Below, in pieces: positions 24,228 through 34,677 of a stretch of 64,000 nt of DNA. Numbering within the stretch: the stretch's first letter is position 1; each line of letters begins with the position of its first letter. Under the pieces are notes generated by a model. It was not told the DNA's origin. It did not search any database and saw only the letters and a list, made by a program, of their open reading frames with translations. The translations under genes and the position numbers were made by a program. This stretch comes from Rhexocercosporidium sp. MPI-PUGE-AT-0058 (Eukaryota; Ascomycota; Leotiomycetes; Helotiales). Location: positions 806,001 to 870,000 of the forward strand of contig JAGTJL010000018.1 in the NCBI GenBank assembly GCA_020746875.1, read 5' to 3'.

Positions 24228-24804
24228 ATGGCCCTTGACTCTATGTATCCGTTGCAGGGTGGTTGTGACTGCGGTTATATCAAGTACCGTATGGACGCGA
24301 AGCCTCTTTTTGTTCATTGCTGCCATTGTCGCTGTAACCCTCCTTCAATCCTTTGTTTTAAAGGGAGACTGACCTCGATCATTAGGGTGCCAGCGTGAAA
24401 CTGGCTCTTCCTTTGCGCTTAATGCAATTGTTGAGTCTGATCAGGTCACGCACCTGGGAGGAAATCCAGAGTTGATTCTTACTCCGTCCCATAGCGGCAT
24501 CGGTCAGACCATTGCGCGTTGCCCCAAATGCCATGTCGCCATTTGGAGCAACTATCCCGGTGGTGGTCCCTTCCTCCGATTTATCCGTGTTGGTACCCTT
24601 GACCAACCGGATCTCTTTCCTCCCGATATCCATATTTACACTGCTTCGAAGCAGCCTTGGGTCATACTCTCCCCGAGTGTTCCAATGGTTGACGAATTCT
24701 ATGAGCTAGAGAAGTATTGGCCAAGCCAGAGCTTCGAGCGTTGGAAGGTAATAGCACCCAAAGTCCACGCGTATAATGCCAGCCAACCTTCGGTATCTAC
24801 GTGA
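24228..24804 (+). CDS. GFA/CENP-V domain protein, 174 aa
   Basis: This zinc-binding GFA-fold protein belongs to a family that includes glutathione-dependent formaldehyde-activating enzyme; most fungal members have no proven substrate. Exons 24228-24333 and 24386-24804 are separated by a 52-nt intron, and splicing restores the zinc signature CHCRWCQRETGSSFA across the junction. The first zinc pair is in GGCDCG near residue 13, and a third pair is in CPKCHVAIW. The C-terminal RVGTLDQPDLFPPDIHIYT block is the conserved end of the fold. Length matches single-domain fungal members and all metal ligands are present. It lies divergent to the truncated paralogue at 23297-23425, so it may be the surviving copy of a pair. 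Confidence 0.85.
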
Positions 24805-25424
24805 CTTAGTCAAGTGGATATGTCAGGGACACTTCGAACGATTCTAGCTACCTTTTTTTCGGTAGAACTCGGTATAGGTTGTCCGGGTTGGGTACTTCTA
24901 ATCTTTGTAAGAACGGGGTAGTTTTAGGTTCTGGATAGTTGGTAATTTGTGCAGAAGGATTTAGGATAGCAACCAGCAAAAAGTTAGACCGAATTAGCTG
25001 ACAATGAGAACGTCTTACGCATCTAAGGCAGACTCTGGGACTGACTCGGATTGCTTAGAGTTAAGGCCGGCAAATCTGCAGTTCCACCACAAAGGGTAGT
25101 AGTCGAGACACTCCGGATTGTTTTTCAACTCACAAAAGTCTATTTAGCTATTCCCAGTAACAAGCTTTCCTGCCATCTCCTGCTCATTGTTCTTTTAAAT
25201 TCTACCTAGCATTCACCACCAAGTGTTGCAGTACCATTGCCTTAGGCCGCCTTCGTGATGAGCATAAACCACTCTTAATGGTTCTGGTGCCATAGTCCTG
25301 CAATGTGCAACAAAAACTTGATTTCATTTCTTTACTTGACATGGTATTCCGGGGAGCCGATTCAGGTAGTACCTTGGGACTCACTAGCTGCGCGACTCTA
25401 CTAATTATTCCCCTCAATATCCAG
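24805..25424. other. Intergenic, left flank of the split pogo element
   Basis: Composition is normal and no gene is supported. It ends at the TA target dinucleotide (25425-25426) of the pogo insertion. Confidence 0.4.
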
Positions 25425-25426
25425 TA

Positions 25427-26683
25427 ACGTCCCACCCCACCATTCCGCCCACCCCCCTATTCCGCCTACCCCGCTTAACTCACCGCTATATTTACCCATT
25501 AACTTAAATAATTAATTACTCCTTGATTCTTTAATTAATTCTTTTCAAATTTGGAATGCGATTTGTCCTTATTATAAAGCCTTAATATACCGAATACGAC
25601 ATTATGTGTGCGCTTGCAGAGATCGCAAACGGCAAGTCATTGCGGAAGGCATTGCTTGAATGGGGTGTTCTAAGGTCTATCTTTTGTGGCCGTAACACAA
25701 CGACGTTATCTTATAAGGAAGCCGCTAGTTACTTATAAAGGCTACCTACTTTAGTAGAGAGTCGATTAATTAATTGGGTTTTGACTTAGGAGTCTTTTGG
25801 TCGTGGAGTTACGTATATATAGATTAGGGTTTTTGGAGAGCGTTTTCTAGTTCTTTAAGGAGATTATTTACTACTTGGAAAACACTGGATTTCTAGGTTT
25901 TTGGCACGGAATCCTATTCTAAAGACGAAAAAGCAGATATACGTCGATTTTGTACGTGTTAATGGCGCTTGTTCCGATGTTATTAAGCCTTGGTTCTAAA
26001 AATTAGAGATTCCAGCTATTAAGGTTATTTTAGCGAGTCAACGATGGAATATGGACGAGACTGGTATTATGGAAGGTTATGGTTTGAATAGTTTTATTGT
26101 AGGGCACGCTGAAAAGCGTAAAATTTAAGGAAAATAGCCTGGCTCACGTACTTAGACGTCAATCATTAAGTGCATCTTTACTATAGGGGTCTTTACATAA
26201 CCTCTTGTAATTTATAAGGGAAAATCGGTGTAGCAATAGTGGTTTCCGTCTTAATTAGACGTATTCAACGACTGGCACTTTATTGCAATCGATAATGGAT
26301 GGACGATTAACGAGACGGCTCTTAAATGGCTGGTGAAGGTGTTTATCCTTTAGACGGATCCACGTGATCATTCAGTAAGACTTCTTATTTTAGACGGCCA
26401 CGGGAGCCATAAGACTACGGAATTCCTTTGGAAGTGCCTTGAAAACAATATATTTCTATTATATTTACCCGCATATACGTCACACGTTTTGCAACCCTTG
26501 GATTTGACGGTTTTCTCTGCGCTAAAGCGTGCTTATCGAAAGGAACTATATAAATTAAGTTCTTTAATCGATTACACGCTAATTGGCAAGCGCAATTTCC
26601 TTCTCTGCTATCAAAAAGCACGCTAAGATACTGTTACTCCTTCTAATATCAAATCTGGGTGGAGAGCTAGTGGATTATGGCCG
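25427..26683 (+). pseudogene. pogo/Fot1 transposase, 5' part
   Basis: Plus-strand frame with RIP-type stops. It shows a psq helix-turn-helix (EIANGKSLRKALLEWGV) near 25.62 kb, a CENP-B-like DNA-binding block (HWISRFLARNPIL), then the DDE core: WNMDETGIMEGYG near 26.05 kb and LILDGHGSHKTTEF near 26.39 kb. LPAYTSHVLQPLDLTVFSAL and NIKSGWRASGLWP at 26.68 kb follow. These are in family order, and the next expected residues are found 30.7 kb away. It is dead because of both stops and the split. Confidence 0.9.
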
Positions 26684-27249
26684 GCCAGCAACCCTCCTCC
26701 ACTGGACGGTCTGGCTCCTATTTGCATAATCGACACATCATAACGATGAGATACCGCCGACGGGTACGAGATTATCGTCCCTTTCATACGCTGAGGCCCA
26801 ATTTCGTTTGCCTATGGTACAAGTCGGAAGGAAGCAAGGCGGGCTCGTGCCGCAATTGTCCTACCGAGGGACTCAGATGTGATGGTGTGCTTGTTCGATC
26901 CAATTATAGCCTTAGGGATCGACAGGAATCACAGGGAGCGGGATCGGGCCGGTACTCGCCGTTCAATAGCAAGAGGCAGACGAGCTCGTGTGTTTGGGCT
27001 ATCCGGTCACGTTATTAACAGGACTGGATTGAGCTTTCTTTGTTGCATGTGGCAAAAGAAAAAAGATTTTCGTCCAGAGCAGGCGCAGCTATTAGATATA
27101 ACTTACCAGCTTCATTCGCCTTGACTTTGCATTCTAGAACATCAACAACGCACATAACCTCTCAAATCTCAAATCTCAAATCTCAAATCTCAAATCTCAA
27201 ATCTCTCAAATCTCTCGACCTCACACGCAAAACAAACAACACCAGCAAA
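26684..27249. other. Left end of the inserted block; leader of secreted-protein gene
   Basis: This is the first DNA inside the insertion. A plus frame at 26677-27018 contains CRNCPTEGLRCDG, which has the CX2CX6C spacing of half a Zn(II)2Cys6 cluster, but the other half is missing, so I do not call a gene. No recombinase, tyrosine-recombinase captain or terminal inverted repeat is visible at this end. The last 100 bases are the 5' leader of the following gene. Confidence 0.35.
27161..27211 (+). repeat. CTCAAAT heptamer array in a 5' leader
   Basis: Six perfect head-to-tail copies of CTCAAAT, plus one offset copy after a CT spacer, end about 40 bases before the ATG of the small secreted protein. 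Such an array is length-variable by slippage and would change the leader length of that gene. Confidence 0.85.
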
Positions 27250-27582
27250 ATGCAATTCCACCTCGCTTTCCTCACCGCCCTCCTGGCAGCAACGGCCAAT
27301 GCACAAGGCTCCCTCATTGCCTCCCTCACCTCTGCCGCCGGCGGTGCAGTCGAATCTAAGATTAGCTCTAAGATCACCGGTGCAGCTGCATCATACACTG
27401 GACCTGGAGCAAACATCGTCTCGTCCGCTGGTTCGAATCCATCCGGCGTAAAATCGATTGCTTCGAAGGTGGAAAGTGCTGCTGGTGGAGCAACGAGCAC
27501 AGGTGGTGCGAGTTATAATCAGGCTGCCCAGGCTGGGTTGGGTGCTGTAGTTGTTGCTGGATTGTTTGGCATGGCTGCTTGA
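27250..27582 (+). CDS. Small secreted, probably GPI-anchored protein, 110 aa
   Basis: The ATG at 27250 is chosen because it sits in a CAAAATG context and opens a classical signal peptide (MQFHLAFLTALLAATANAQG, cleavage likely after ANA). The mature chain is rich in Ser, Gly, Ala and Thr, lacks Cys, and contains SKISSKITGAAASYTGPG. It ends in a hydrophobic stretch (LGAVVVAGLFGMAA) directly before the stop, the pattern of a GPI-anchor signal after a small omega residue. It therefore looks like a cell-surface or cell-wall protein. No enzymatic domain is seen. The gene is undamaged although it lies inside the inserted block. Confidence 0.7.
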   Translation: MQFHLAFLTALLAATANAQGSLIASLTSAAGGAVESKISSKITGAAASYTGPGANIVSSAGSNPSGVKSIASKVESAAGGATSTGGASYNQAAQAGLGAVVVAGLFGMAA

Positions 27583-28038
27583 GGTTTTGGCGATATGGAT
27601 ATGTTTTCGCAGTTAGAGACAGAAGATATTATTGTTGGGAAAGGCATTGGACTTTGGCGTGTGGTTGGGTTTGGAAGGAAGTGTAACTTAGCATTGTGTA
27701 GCTGCAATTATTGCCTAAGAGCCCTTTGTATAGTAAGGTTCTACTTTAGCTTCCTCTTTGTATTCTCTGATATTTTAAACAAGTCACATTGCCAAGTAGC
27801 GCTAGTTTCATTCGGTTACCTACTCTTGTGCCTTCATATTTTGGCCTGGTGTTATTAACTAGCTGCTTTAAGAAATCGCTGGATCATCCTTGTCATCATG
27901 TTGCGGCTCGAGGATAAAAATCTAGACCGGACAAGAGGAGCAAGAAACGCAGTAGGGATGATTGACCCCAAGAACGCGTTGCCGGCACTGTATATGATCG
28001 GCTTACAGCTTCCATGCCACCTCTACATTCTTCAGACC
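27583..28038. other. Convergent 3' intergenic region
   Basis: This lies between the ends of the secreted-protein gene and the kinase-ankyrin gene. No other feature is supported. Confidence 0.4.
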
Positions 28039-31000
28039 TTACGCAACAAATAATGGTCCATCAGAATCGTTATCTCCATCCTCAAGCGACAGCCTAGCAA
28101 GGCCCTCAGATTCGGCCAAATGATAGTTCGTGCTCGCTGTAAAGCCAACCAACTTGCCAGGGCTCCCAAACAGATATTCAACCTCTTCACCCTTGAGCCG
28201 CGACTCCCACATGCCAGACATGATCAAGTTGCGCCGTTTTGTGCCATCTGGGTGTGAGAGCAGTGCGCTGATCCGATCTGCTCTACTAACATCTTGTCCC
28301 CTCTCGGGTTTGACTAGCTCGCTGGGTGTCGTGACGACAGCTTCCAAGGAGTTGTAGATGCCCGAGAAGAGTTTGTCGATGTTTTCGATTAAGATATCGG
28401 GCTTTGTAGGGTGGGTATCAGTGCTGTGTAGCTCAGCTTCTGTAGTAGCTTGGTCGTCCACGGCTCTGTCCTCGACCTGGCGCCCTTCTCCTGTCTCCTT
28501 GGATTTGCCGTGGCTGGAAAGGCTCAGCTTTATTTTGCGGGCTTTGGAGGCAAACCAATGTTGCTTCTGGGGCTGCTCCTGTATCCGTTCCTCCGGCCGC
28601 TGAACGGCTGCAAGGATACAGCCTAAAAGCTGAAATCCTAAACCCTCGACCTCCACCGGTGCCGCTGCACAGAACACACAATGCGGCAGGACCAGTCCAT
28701 TGTGTGTGAGAAATCCCATCCTATGTAACTGAATAGCTGGGACCAAGCCGCTCGCGTAGTTCCCATAAGCCGCACGTCGTACTTGTGAGATAGCCCGTTC
28801 TGCTACAATGACGTAAGCCAGCGAGACTCTATTGATATGGTCGTTCAGTATAGTAACAATCCGCCAACTGTTCTTGCCGTCGTCACCCGTCCCTTTGATG
28901 GACGGTATAGGGTTGTCCTTGGGACAGAGAATGGATAGGGTTGCGGTATTGCAGGCAAGGCTGGCGAGGTCGAAGGGACAGGTGCCGTGGGAGTCTCGAG
29001 CGTCGACCCGGAAGCCGGCGTCGATTAGGATTCGGCAGACTTCGGCGGTTGATGCAGCAGCAAAGTGGAGGGGAGTGAGGCCGCAGTGGTCGACGTGTTC
29101 TGGCGGGTTGACCAGGGGAAGGATATCATTCTCGAGGAAGCTGATGTAAGGCTTGAAGTCGTCTTGTCGCATCGCCGACAGCTCGGCTAAGAGATGGAGT
29201 AGTGTCCGGCCGAAGATGTCTTGTATGGTTAGGACATCCTTCCGGGACTGCTGGATCTTGGACCAAATCATGTGGAAGGTGTCAACTTGGCCGACTACCA
29301 AAGTGTGATGCAGAATGGTGTATCCGAAACTATCCTGCGAAGTTATATTATGGCCATTTTTCAGCAGGATCTGGATCATTTCGTCCTGCCCGGCCTGCAT
29401 AGCGTTGTGAATCGGCGTTCGGTTGCTGTAGCCCTCGGAATGGACCATATTTGGCCATTTATCTAATAGCCACCTGGCCTCCTTTATCATTCCTTTCAGA
29501 GCCAGACAGTGCAACGGGGAATTGCCATCAAACATCCTCACCATTGGGTTGCCGCCAGCCTGGACAATCTTCTCTGCCCATGCTATCTGACCCGCCTCCA
29601 TGGCCGCCGCAAACGGTGTCTTCCCAGTCAAATCCCTTGCGTTCAAATTCGTCTTGGGATGGCCAAGCAGCAGTTCAAGAATGATGTGATCATGCCGTTC
29701 TGCGTCAGCCGCCTTCTGCTCCTCCGACTCAATCCAAGTTATATCACCATAAAGCCATTGTATCTGCCCACCAGTGGGGTGGAACTTTTCAACGAAGTGG
29801 TGCAAGGGCGTCTTCCCATGTGTTTGTACACTTGGGTCTGCGCTGGCGTCAAGCAACGCAGCCACGAATAGCGGTCGTCTGAACTGCACGGCTACCTGCA
29901 GGGGGGTGAAGCGACCGAAGCAGGGGGCATTGATGTCGACACCAATACTGACGAGCTCGGCGAATGTTGACCAGGAGTTCTGAGCAATGGCAATAAGGAT
30001 GGGCGAGGCAGTTCTTGGACCGAGCTGCGTGTCGTATTCCTTCTTGTTGAAGTCAAATGTTTGGATATCTCTGTATTTCAGCGCCGGCTTCGATCCCGGG
30101 CCTGCGTACCGGCCTTTAATCAAGAGAAGAAGGCTTATGGACTCCATTTTGCCACTGTCGATGCACTCTTTTACAAATCCAAACTCGAAAAGTGAGCACG
30201 GGTTTGCGCCTAGGGCAAGTAAAGTGCCAGCAGCATCCTGATTGCCTTGATAGCATGCAAGCTGGACGGGTAGCATGGAATGATCGGCGATTGTGAGCGG
30301 TTTGTTGAGATCAACGGCCTTATGCTCGACCAGATAGGCCAGGATGTTGGGGAGGTGCTGCTCGATAATCAGCAACATGAGGTTCTGTGTCCCCTTCGCA
30401 GTGTCCAAGCTGATCTCTTCTGGCAAGGTCTTCTTCTCGAATAGCTGCTTGAAGGCTCGCACATCATCTCGACGGATGGCTTGGGCAATCCTGTTCCACT
30501 CCGGGTCGTACTGGGGATCAGAGGACGGCCGTGAGCATAGAGTATTTCGCGACCAGTGGACTGCATGAGATACGTATGCGAGTCTGTAAGCAGAATGCCA
30601 CAGCCTGAGAATCCGAAGTCGAGCTTCCTTTGAGAACACGTCCAGTAGCTCGTCCAAAAGCTGCCGAAAGCTATCGTTCAACGCATGTGTCCCAGACCAT
30701 TTTTCAAACCCGTAGAGGTCGAGGCAGAGCCCGCTGAGAATCACCTCATTCTCCACCTCCGGGGTCAAAACGGTGGGTGGATCTTCTCCGTGCCCATAGT
30801 GTATGCCTGCCAGGACCACTGAACGCAAACTGATGGTTTTGGCGTCATTTGCTGGTTGCGTAGCCCATGTCTTCATCTCTTCTAGTAGGACAGGAGTTAT
30901 TGAGGGAACTGCCTTTGACGGATAGCCGGAAGTGTAAAGATCAAGTGACCGAAGGATGCTTTCCAACGGGCGACTACTGGCGTTCTTGATCTCTGAAACA

Positions 31001-32751
31001 ATGCCACGCCTCAGAGCTGCTGCCATAGTTGGCGACAACTCACCGAACACGCGGTTAGCGGTATATCCTGGGGCGGCATGACGATTCTGTTCCAGGTCAG
31101 TTGTGCAGATGACAGGATAGAAGGAGGGACATGCGTTCAAGGTCGTCCACTCAATTCGAAGCGAAGACGATGTAATATTTCTCCAGGTGCTACTCGTAGC
31201 GTTGCTTCGATTAGGGTCAATCCTACAGACCACATTTAGCGCACATCCATTGAGGAATATTTACAGATTCTTTAAGGAGACATAGCTGAATAGTTCAATG
31301 GTGTAAAGGCATGTTGCTCACCAGAGCAACCTGAACCACTCGTGTGTTCGACCCCTTTTAGTTGGATCTTTGGCGAGAATGTGAGGCAGAAGTGTCACAC
31401 CGTAGGGAAGATATCCTCTTGTGGCATTCTCATCGAGTAACCAAGATGCCTGACATATTGATTAGCATATTAGGGAGCTTTGAACTCTGTTATAGCGAAG
31501 CAGGGCCGACACTTGAAGAAATATAGATATATTCACATGTTGTCTCCATAATATCTCATCCATAACGCCGACGGAGACTTTTGGGTCGCTTAGGTCATTC
31601 GGCCGTGTATCGCCTGCATCGTCGAGATATTGGTGCAATGTCTCTTCCCAGCCCGCTTTCAGATCCAGACTAAGACGCCGAGAGGTGCCATCGAAGAAGC
31701 CGGATGCCTCTGAGACAGCTCCAGCCAGCATCTTGGTCGCAGTGACTGTCTCGTACGCTTTCGCCCAGTCAGAACCACGATCAGGACCAAATGGCAGCTG
31801 TGAAGCGACGATATACATAGCAACCAAACCAAAGGAGTATAGATCTCGAGAAGGTCGACGGCAGGTTCTAAAGTCTGCGTTTGGATCAGAGCATTCTGGT
31901 GCATTCCAATAGTATGTCCCACCAGCCGGATTGCCTTCGTTTCCAAAAGGCAATTCCTCAACGTCATCTGAGAATCCAAAATCAGCAAGCTTCGCTGTGT
32001 ATCGGTCCTGCTGACCCTGACGGAATATCAGAATGTTCTCCGGCTTCAAGTCACCGTGGATGAACCGGTCACGGTGTATGGCGTCCAAGCCGCTGATGAT
32101 GTCAGATATCAGAAAACCCTTGAGCCCAAAGTCGAGAGAGTCAACAATTGGGACAAAGTCATGCAGCGTCCTTTCTTCTGGGAGAGCAAGCTCTATGATG
32201 AGGAGAGGGAGTAGCTTCGATTCGCCATCTGATTGTGTCTCTTTAATCCAAGAGACGGCAAGGAGGTCAACAATGTTTGGGTGCGGTTTGATGAAGTCGC
32301 TGAGCAGCACGCGAAGCTCAAGGCTCAAAGCCTTGAGGCTTATCTGCTTGCTATGTCCGTCCATTTTCAGCGGCTTACATCTCTTGACTGCCACTTTCTG
32401 TCCATCAAGAACGCTCTCGTGAACAATCATAGAGCTTCCAACCCTAATCTGCAGCCCAATTTGCAAGTCTGCGCTGTCGGCAATGCGTGCGCCGAGAAAG
32501 ATGGACTGTATGAGGACCTGAGGGACGGAACTTGGTTCCCCTAGCTCAGTAGAATCGTTGGGGGCTTCTACTTGCTGCTCGCTCGTTGCCTGCGAATGCT
32601 GGCTCCATCTTCCAAAGTCGAAGGAGCCCGACAAGGACAAGCGCGACTCGGCCAGCTGCTTTCTGATCTCGTCGGCGAGGGTCGCCATCCCAAGCTCACT
32701 GACTGTCGTGTGCAATTGAATGAGGAACCCGACTGGTGAAATGGAACACAA
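28039..32751 (-). CDS. Protein kinase - ankyrin repeat protein, three exons, 1508 aa
   Basis: Exons on the minus strand are 32751-31537, 31449-31322 and 31222-28039, with introns of 87 nt (GTGAAT donor, GCTAATC branch, CAG) and 99 nt (GTGAGC donor, GCTAAAT branch, TAG). The exons sum to 1509 codons in one frame. Residues about 95-445 are a protein kinase: degenerate Gly loop RVGSSMIVHE, Lys123 in VAVKRC, catalytic loop HGDLKPEN with Asp234, and DFG at 257-259. The APE-equivalent is APEC, and the C-lobe end PYGVTLLPHILAKDPTKR lies in exon 2, confirming the join. The HGD in place of HRD suggests a non-RD kinase. Exon 3 carries a helical region, then roughly nine ankyrin repeats (TPLQVAVQFRRP, KTPLHHFVEK, NSPLHCLALKG, RTPIHNAMQAG, LTPLHFAAAS) and an acidic tail. 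Architecture resembles animal RIPK4/ANKK1. It is divergent from the HeLo-pseudokinase gene. Confidence 0.85.
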
Positions 32752-33186
32752 CCCCGGTGATTAGCTTTCTTTCCAACCAGATCTGCGTGCTAGTGTTCCT
32801 ACGGACTGTGCATGACAAAGTAAATGCAGGAGCTAGAATGATGGGCTGTCAAAACAAGCAGCAGAGTGTATTGTGTGGTTCTGTCGAGGTGCCTAGCCCC
32901 GCGCATCACCGAGATTTCATGACAAGTACTAATTAATGTCCTCGTCTATCCCCAGGCTACAAGAGCTGACGCCCTGGTCTTCGACAGCCAATGAGCTGTT
33001 GACGTGTGTTGATTGCATTTTTCAGCTGAGATATGTGCCAGTCCACCGAGGCTGGTGGCGTCGAGAAGGCGCTTACCCGAAGCAGCATGGCCCTCCCCCC
33101 CCTCCATAGCTGGAGTCGGCCCATGTTAAAGCAGACGAGCTTGAGACGGTGATCCATTGCACCACTCCACAGACTCCGGCTCCAAC
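32752..33186. promoter_or_regulatory. Bidirectional promoter region of kinase-ankyrin and HeLo-pseudokinase genes
   Basis: 435 bp separate the two divergent start codons. No coding frame with recognisable content is present. A GCTAATC followed by TTTCACCAG just upstream of the kinase ATG could be a 3' splice site, so a short extra upstream exon of the kinase gene cannot be excluded. The close divergence suggests joint regulation. Confidence 0.5.
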
Positions 33187-34677
33187 ATGGATATCTTCCA
33201 GACAATTGTCACGTCCGGACAGCTAATCTACCATTTCCTCGATGCTTATGCAGCCCACTCTGACGAAGCCAGATCGCTAGCCGCTCGCTTCAAATGGGAC
33301 ATTCGTGTGCTGCAACAAATTGTCCAGCACTTCGACAGCAAACGGCTGCAAAACGAGGGGAAACTCACAGAGTCCGACCAGAAACTACTCCAGGAGACCG
33401 CTGAGTATCTATAATATCTCGCAGGTCGTGTGAGCGCCAGTTGCGCCCGGGTCCAGACGCAGGAATGGCTTTCCCGCACCACGAACAAAGTCCTGTGGTT
33501 TCACCGCCGCAAGGAGCTACAGAGCCTGGAGCAAGAGTTGTTCGAGTGGACCTCACGTTTCGACATCCGGCTCGTCGGTCTAGCTCCTGAGCTCAAGGCC
33601 ATTATCTCTCCAAGTAGCGAAGAAGAGGGAAATCCTGGGTCTGGTAAAGCTCTCTGCTCCAATCGACGAATGCACAGAGTCCAGGCCTTGGCCGAGGAGG
33701 TCCTACTCAGGGAGTCTCGAAACCTTTTCTTAGAAGATATTCCCGAAAGTTTGCGCAAGACAGACCTTCGAACAGGCTCTGGATTTTCCATTCTAGAGTT
33801 CAATGGGGAGCAAGTCATCCTGGAATCTAGATATTTCGCCCGGGCCAACGACTGTGACCTCGAGTCACTTGACTATCGCCTCCTGAAGGAGGATGTCGGC
33901 AGGTTCGCGTCCTCACTCAATGCCATCGATAGTGGCGTAGTCAGCCTCCTGAAATGCATTGGGTACTTTCACAACCCAGACCCAGAACGGCCGTCATTCA
34001 ACCTTATTCATAGTCTGCCATTCTTGCTGTCTCCTGCCACAGCACCCACGCTCAAAGGTCTTATCACTGCGGAATCAGGGTCCAGAAGGATTCCACCGCT
34101 CCACTCTTTAGACCAACGCTATCGAGTTGCTTTGCACTTATCGACGGCGGTGCTCTTTCTGCACGGCTCTGATTATCTGCACAAGAACATCTCGTCCGAG
34201 AGTGTTATCATGCTTTTCAATGCTCAGAATGAGACTAGTCTCAAGTTTCCCAAAGTACTTGGTAAACCTTACCTGGTGAACTTTGAGCTGGTCCGCTCGT
34301 TTGCCCTTGGAAGCCATCCAATGGAAGCCCTAAGCGGCTGGAAAGCAAAGATATATATGCATCCCGCCAGGCAAGGCCCACGACCCCACAGCTTTATCAA
34401 GGCCTACGATATATACAGCCTCGGCGTTGTTTTGTTGGAACTCGGCTTGTGGCGCCTATTGGAGCGGTTTCAGGCGGAGCTCGGCGTAGCGGACCTAAAG
34501 GGGATGCAGAAATCTCTTGTTAATATCGCCCAGGAACTCGGAATTACCGTGGGAAAGCGGTATCGGAAAGTTGTCGAGTGGTGCTTGGCTCTCCACGATG
34601 ACGAAGACGTCCAGCCGGCGTTGTTTGTTCGGGAAGTGCTTTCTAATTTGGAGGATATCGTGGAAGCTATCAGTTAG
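33187..34677 (+). pseudogene. HeLo-like domain - pseudokinase protein with one in-frame stop
   Basis: The frame has 497 codons from ATG 33187, interrupted only by TAA 33412-33414 (codon 76). CAA to TAA is one C-to-T change in CpA context. The N-terminus (MDIFQTIVTSGQLIYHFLDA onward) is all-helical, like fungal HeLo/STAND N-terminal domains that oligomerise at membranes in cell death. The C-terminal half is a kinase fold without catalytic residues: VILESRYF replaces the usual Lys strand, LHKNISSESV at residues 331-340 replaces HRDxKxxN, and VNFE around Asn365 replaces DFG. DIYSLGVVLLELGLW is the conserved helix F region. The order matches the fungal HeLo-pseudokinase family and the layout of MLKL. 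A 20-nt GT...AG around the stop is too short for an intron. It could be a null allele or a sequencing error. Confidence 0.78.

Noticed and set aside
26677..27018. Zn(II)2Cys6 transcription factor gene
   Set aside because: Only one CX2CX6C half is present, with no second half, linker or downstream domain.
31283..31365. tRNA-like sequence with A-box/B-box-like motifs and a perfect 7-bp hairpin (GTTGCTC...GAGCAAC)
   Set aside because: The T-arm does not pair and the anticodon loop has eight bases. The hairpin is the exon 2/intron 2 donor region of the kinase-ankyrin gene, whose reading frame explains the sequence.
33405..33425. Mini-intron removing the in-frame stop of the HeLo-pseudokinase gene
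   Set aside because: GTATCT...CGCAG is only about 20 nt, far below the size of fungal spliceosomal introns.
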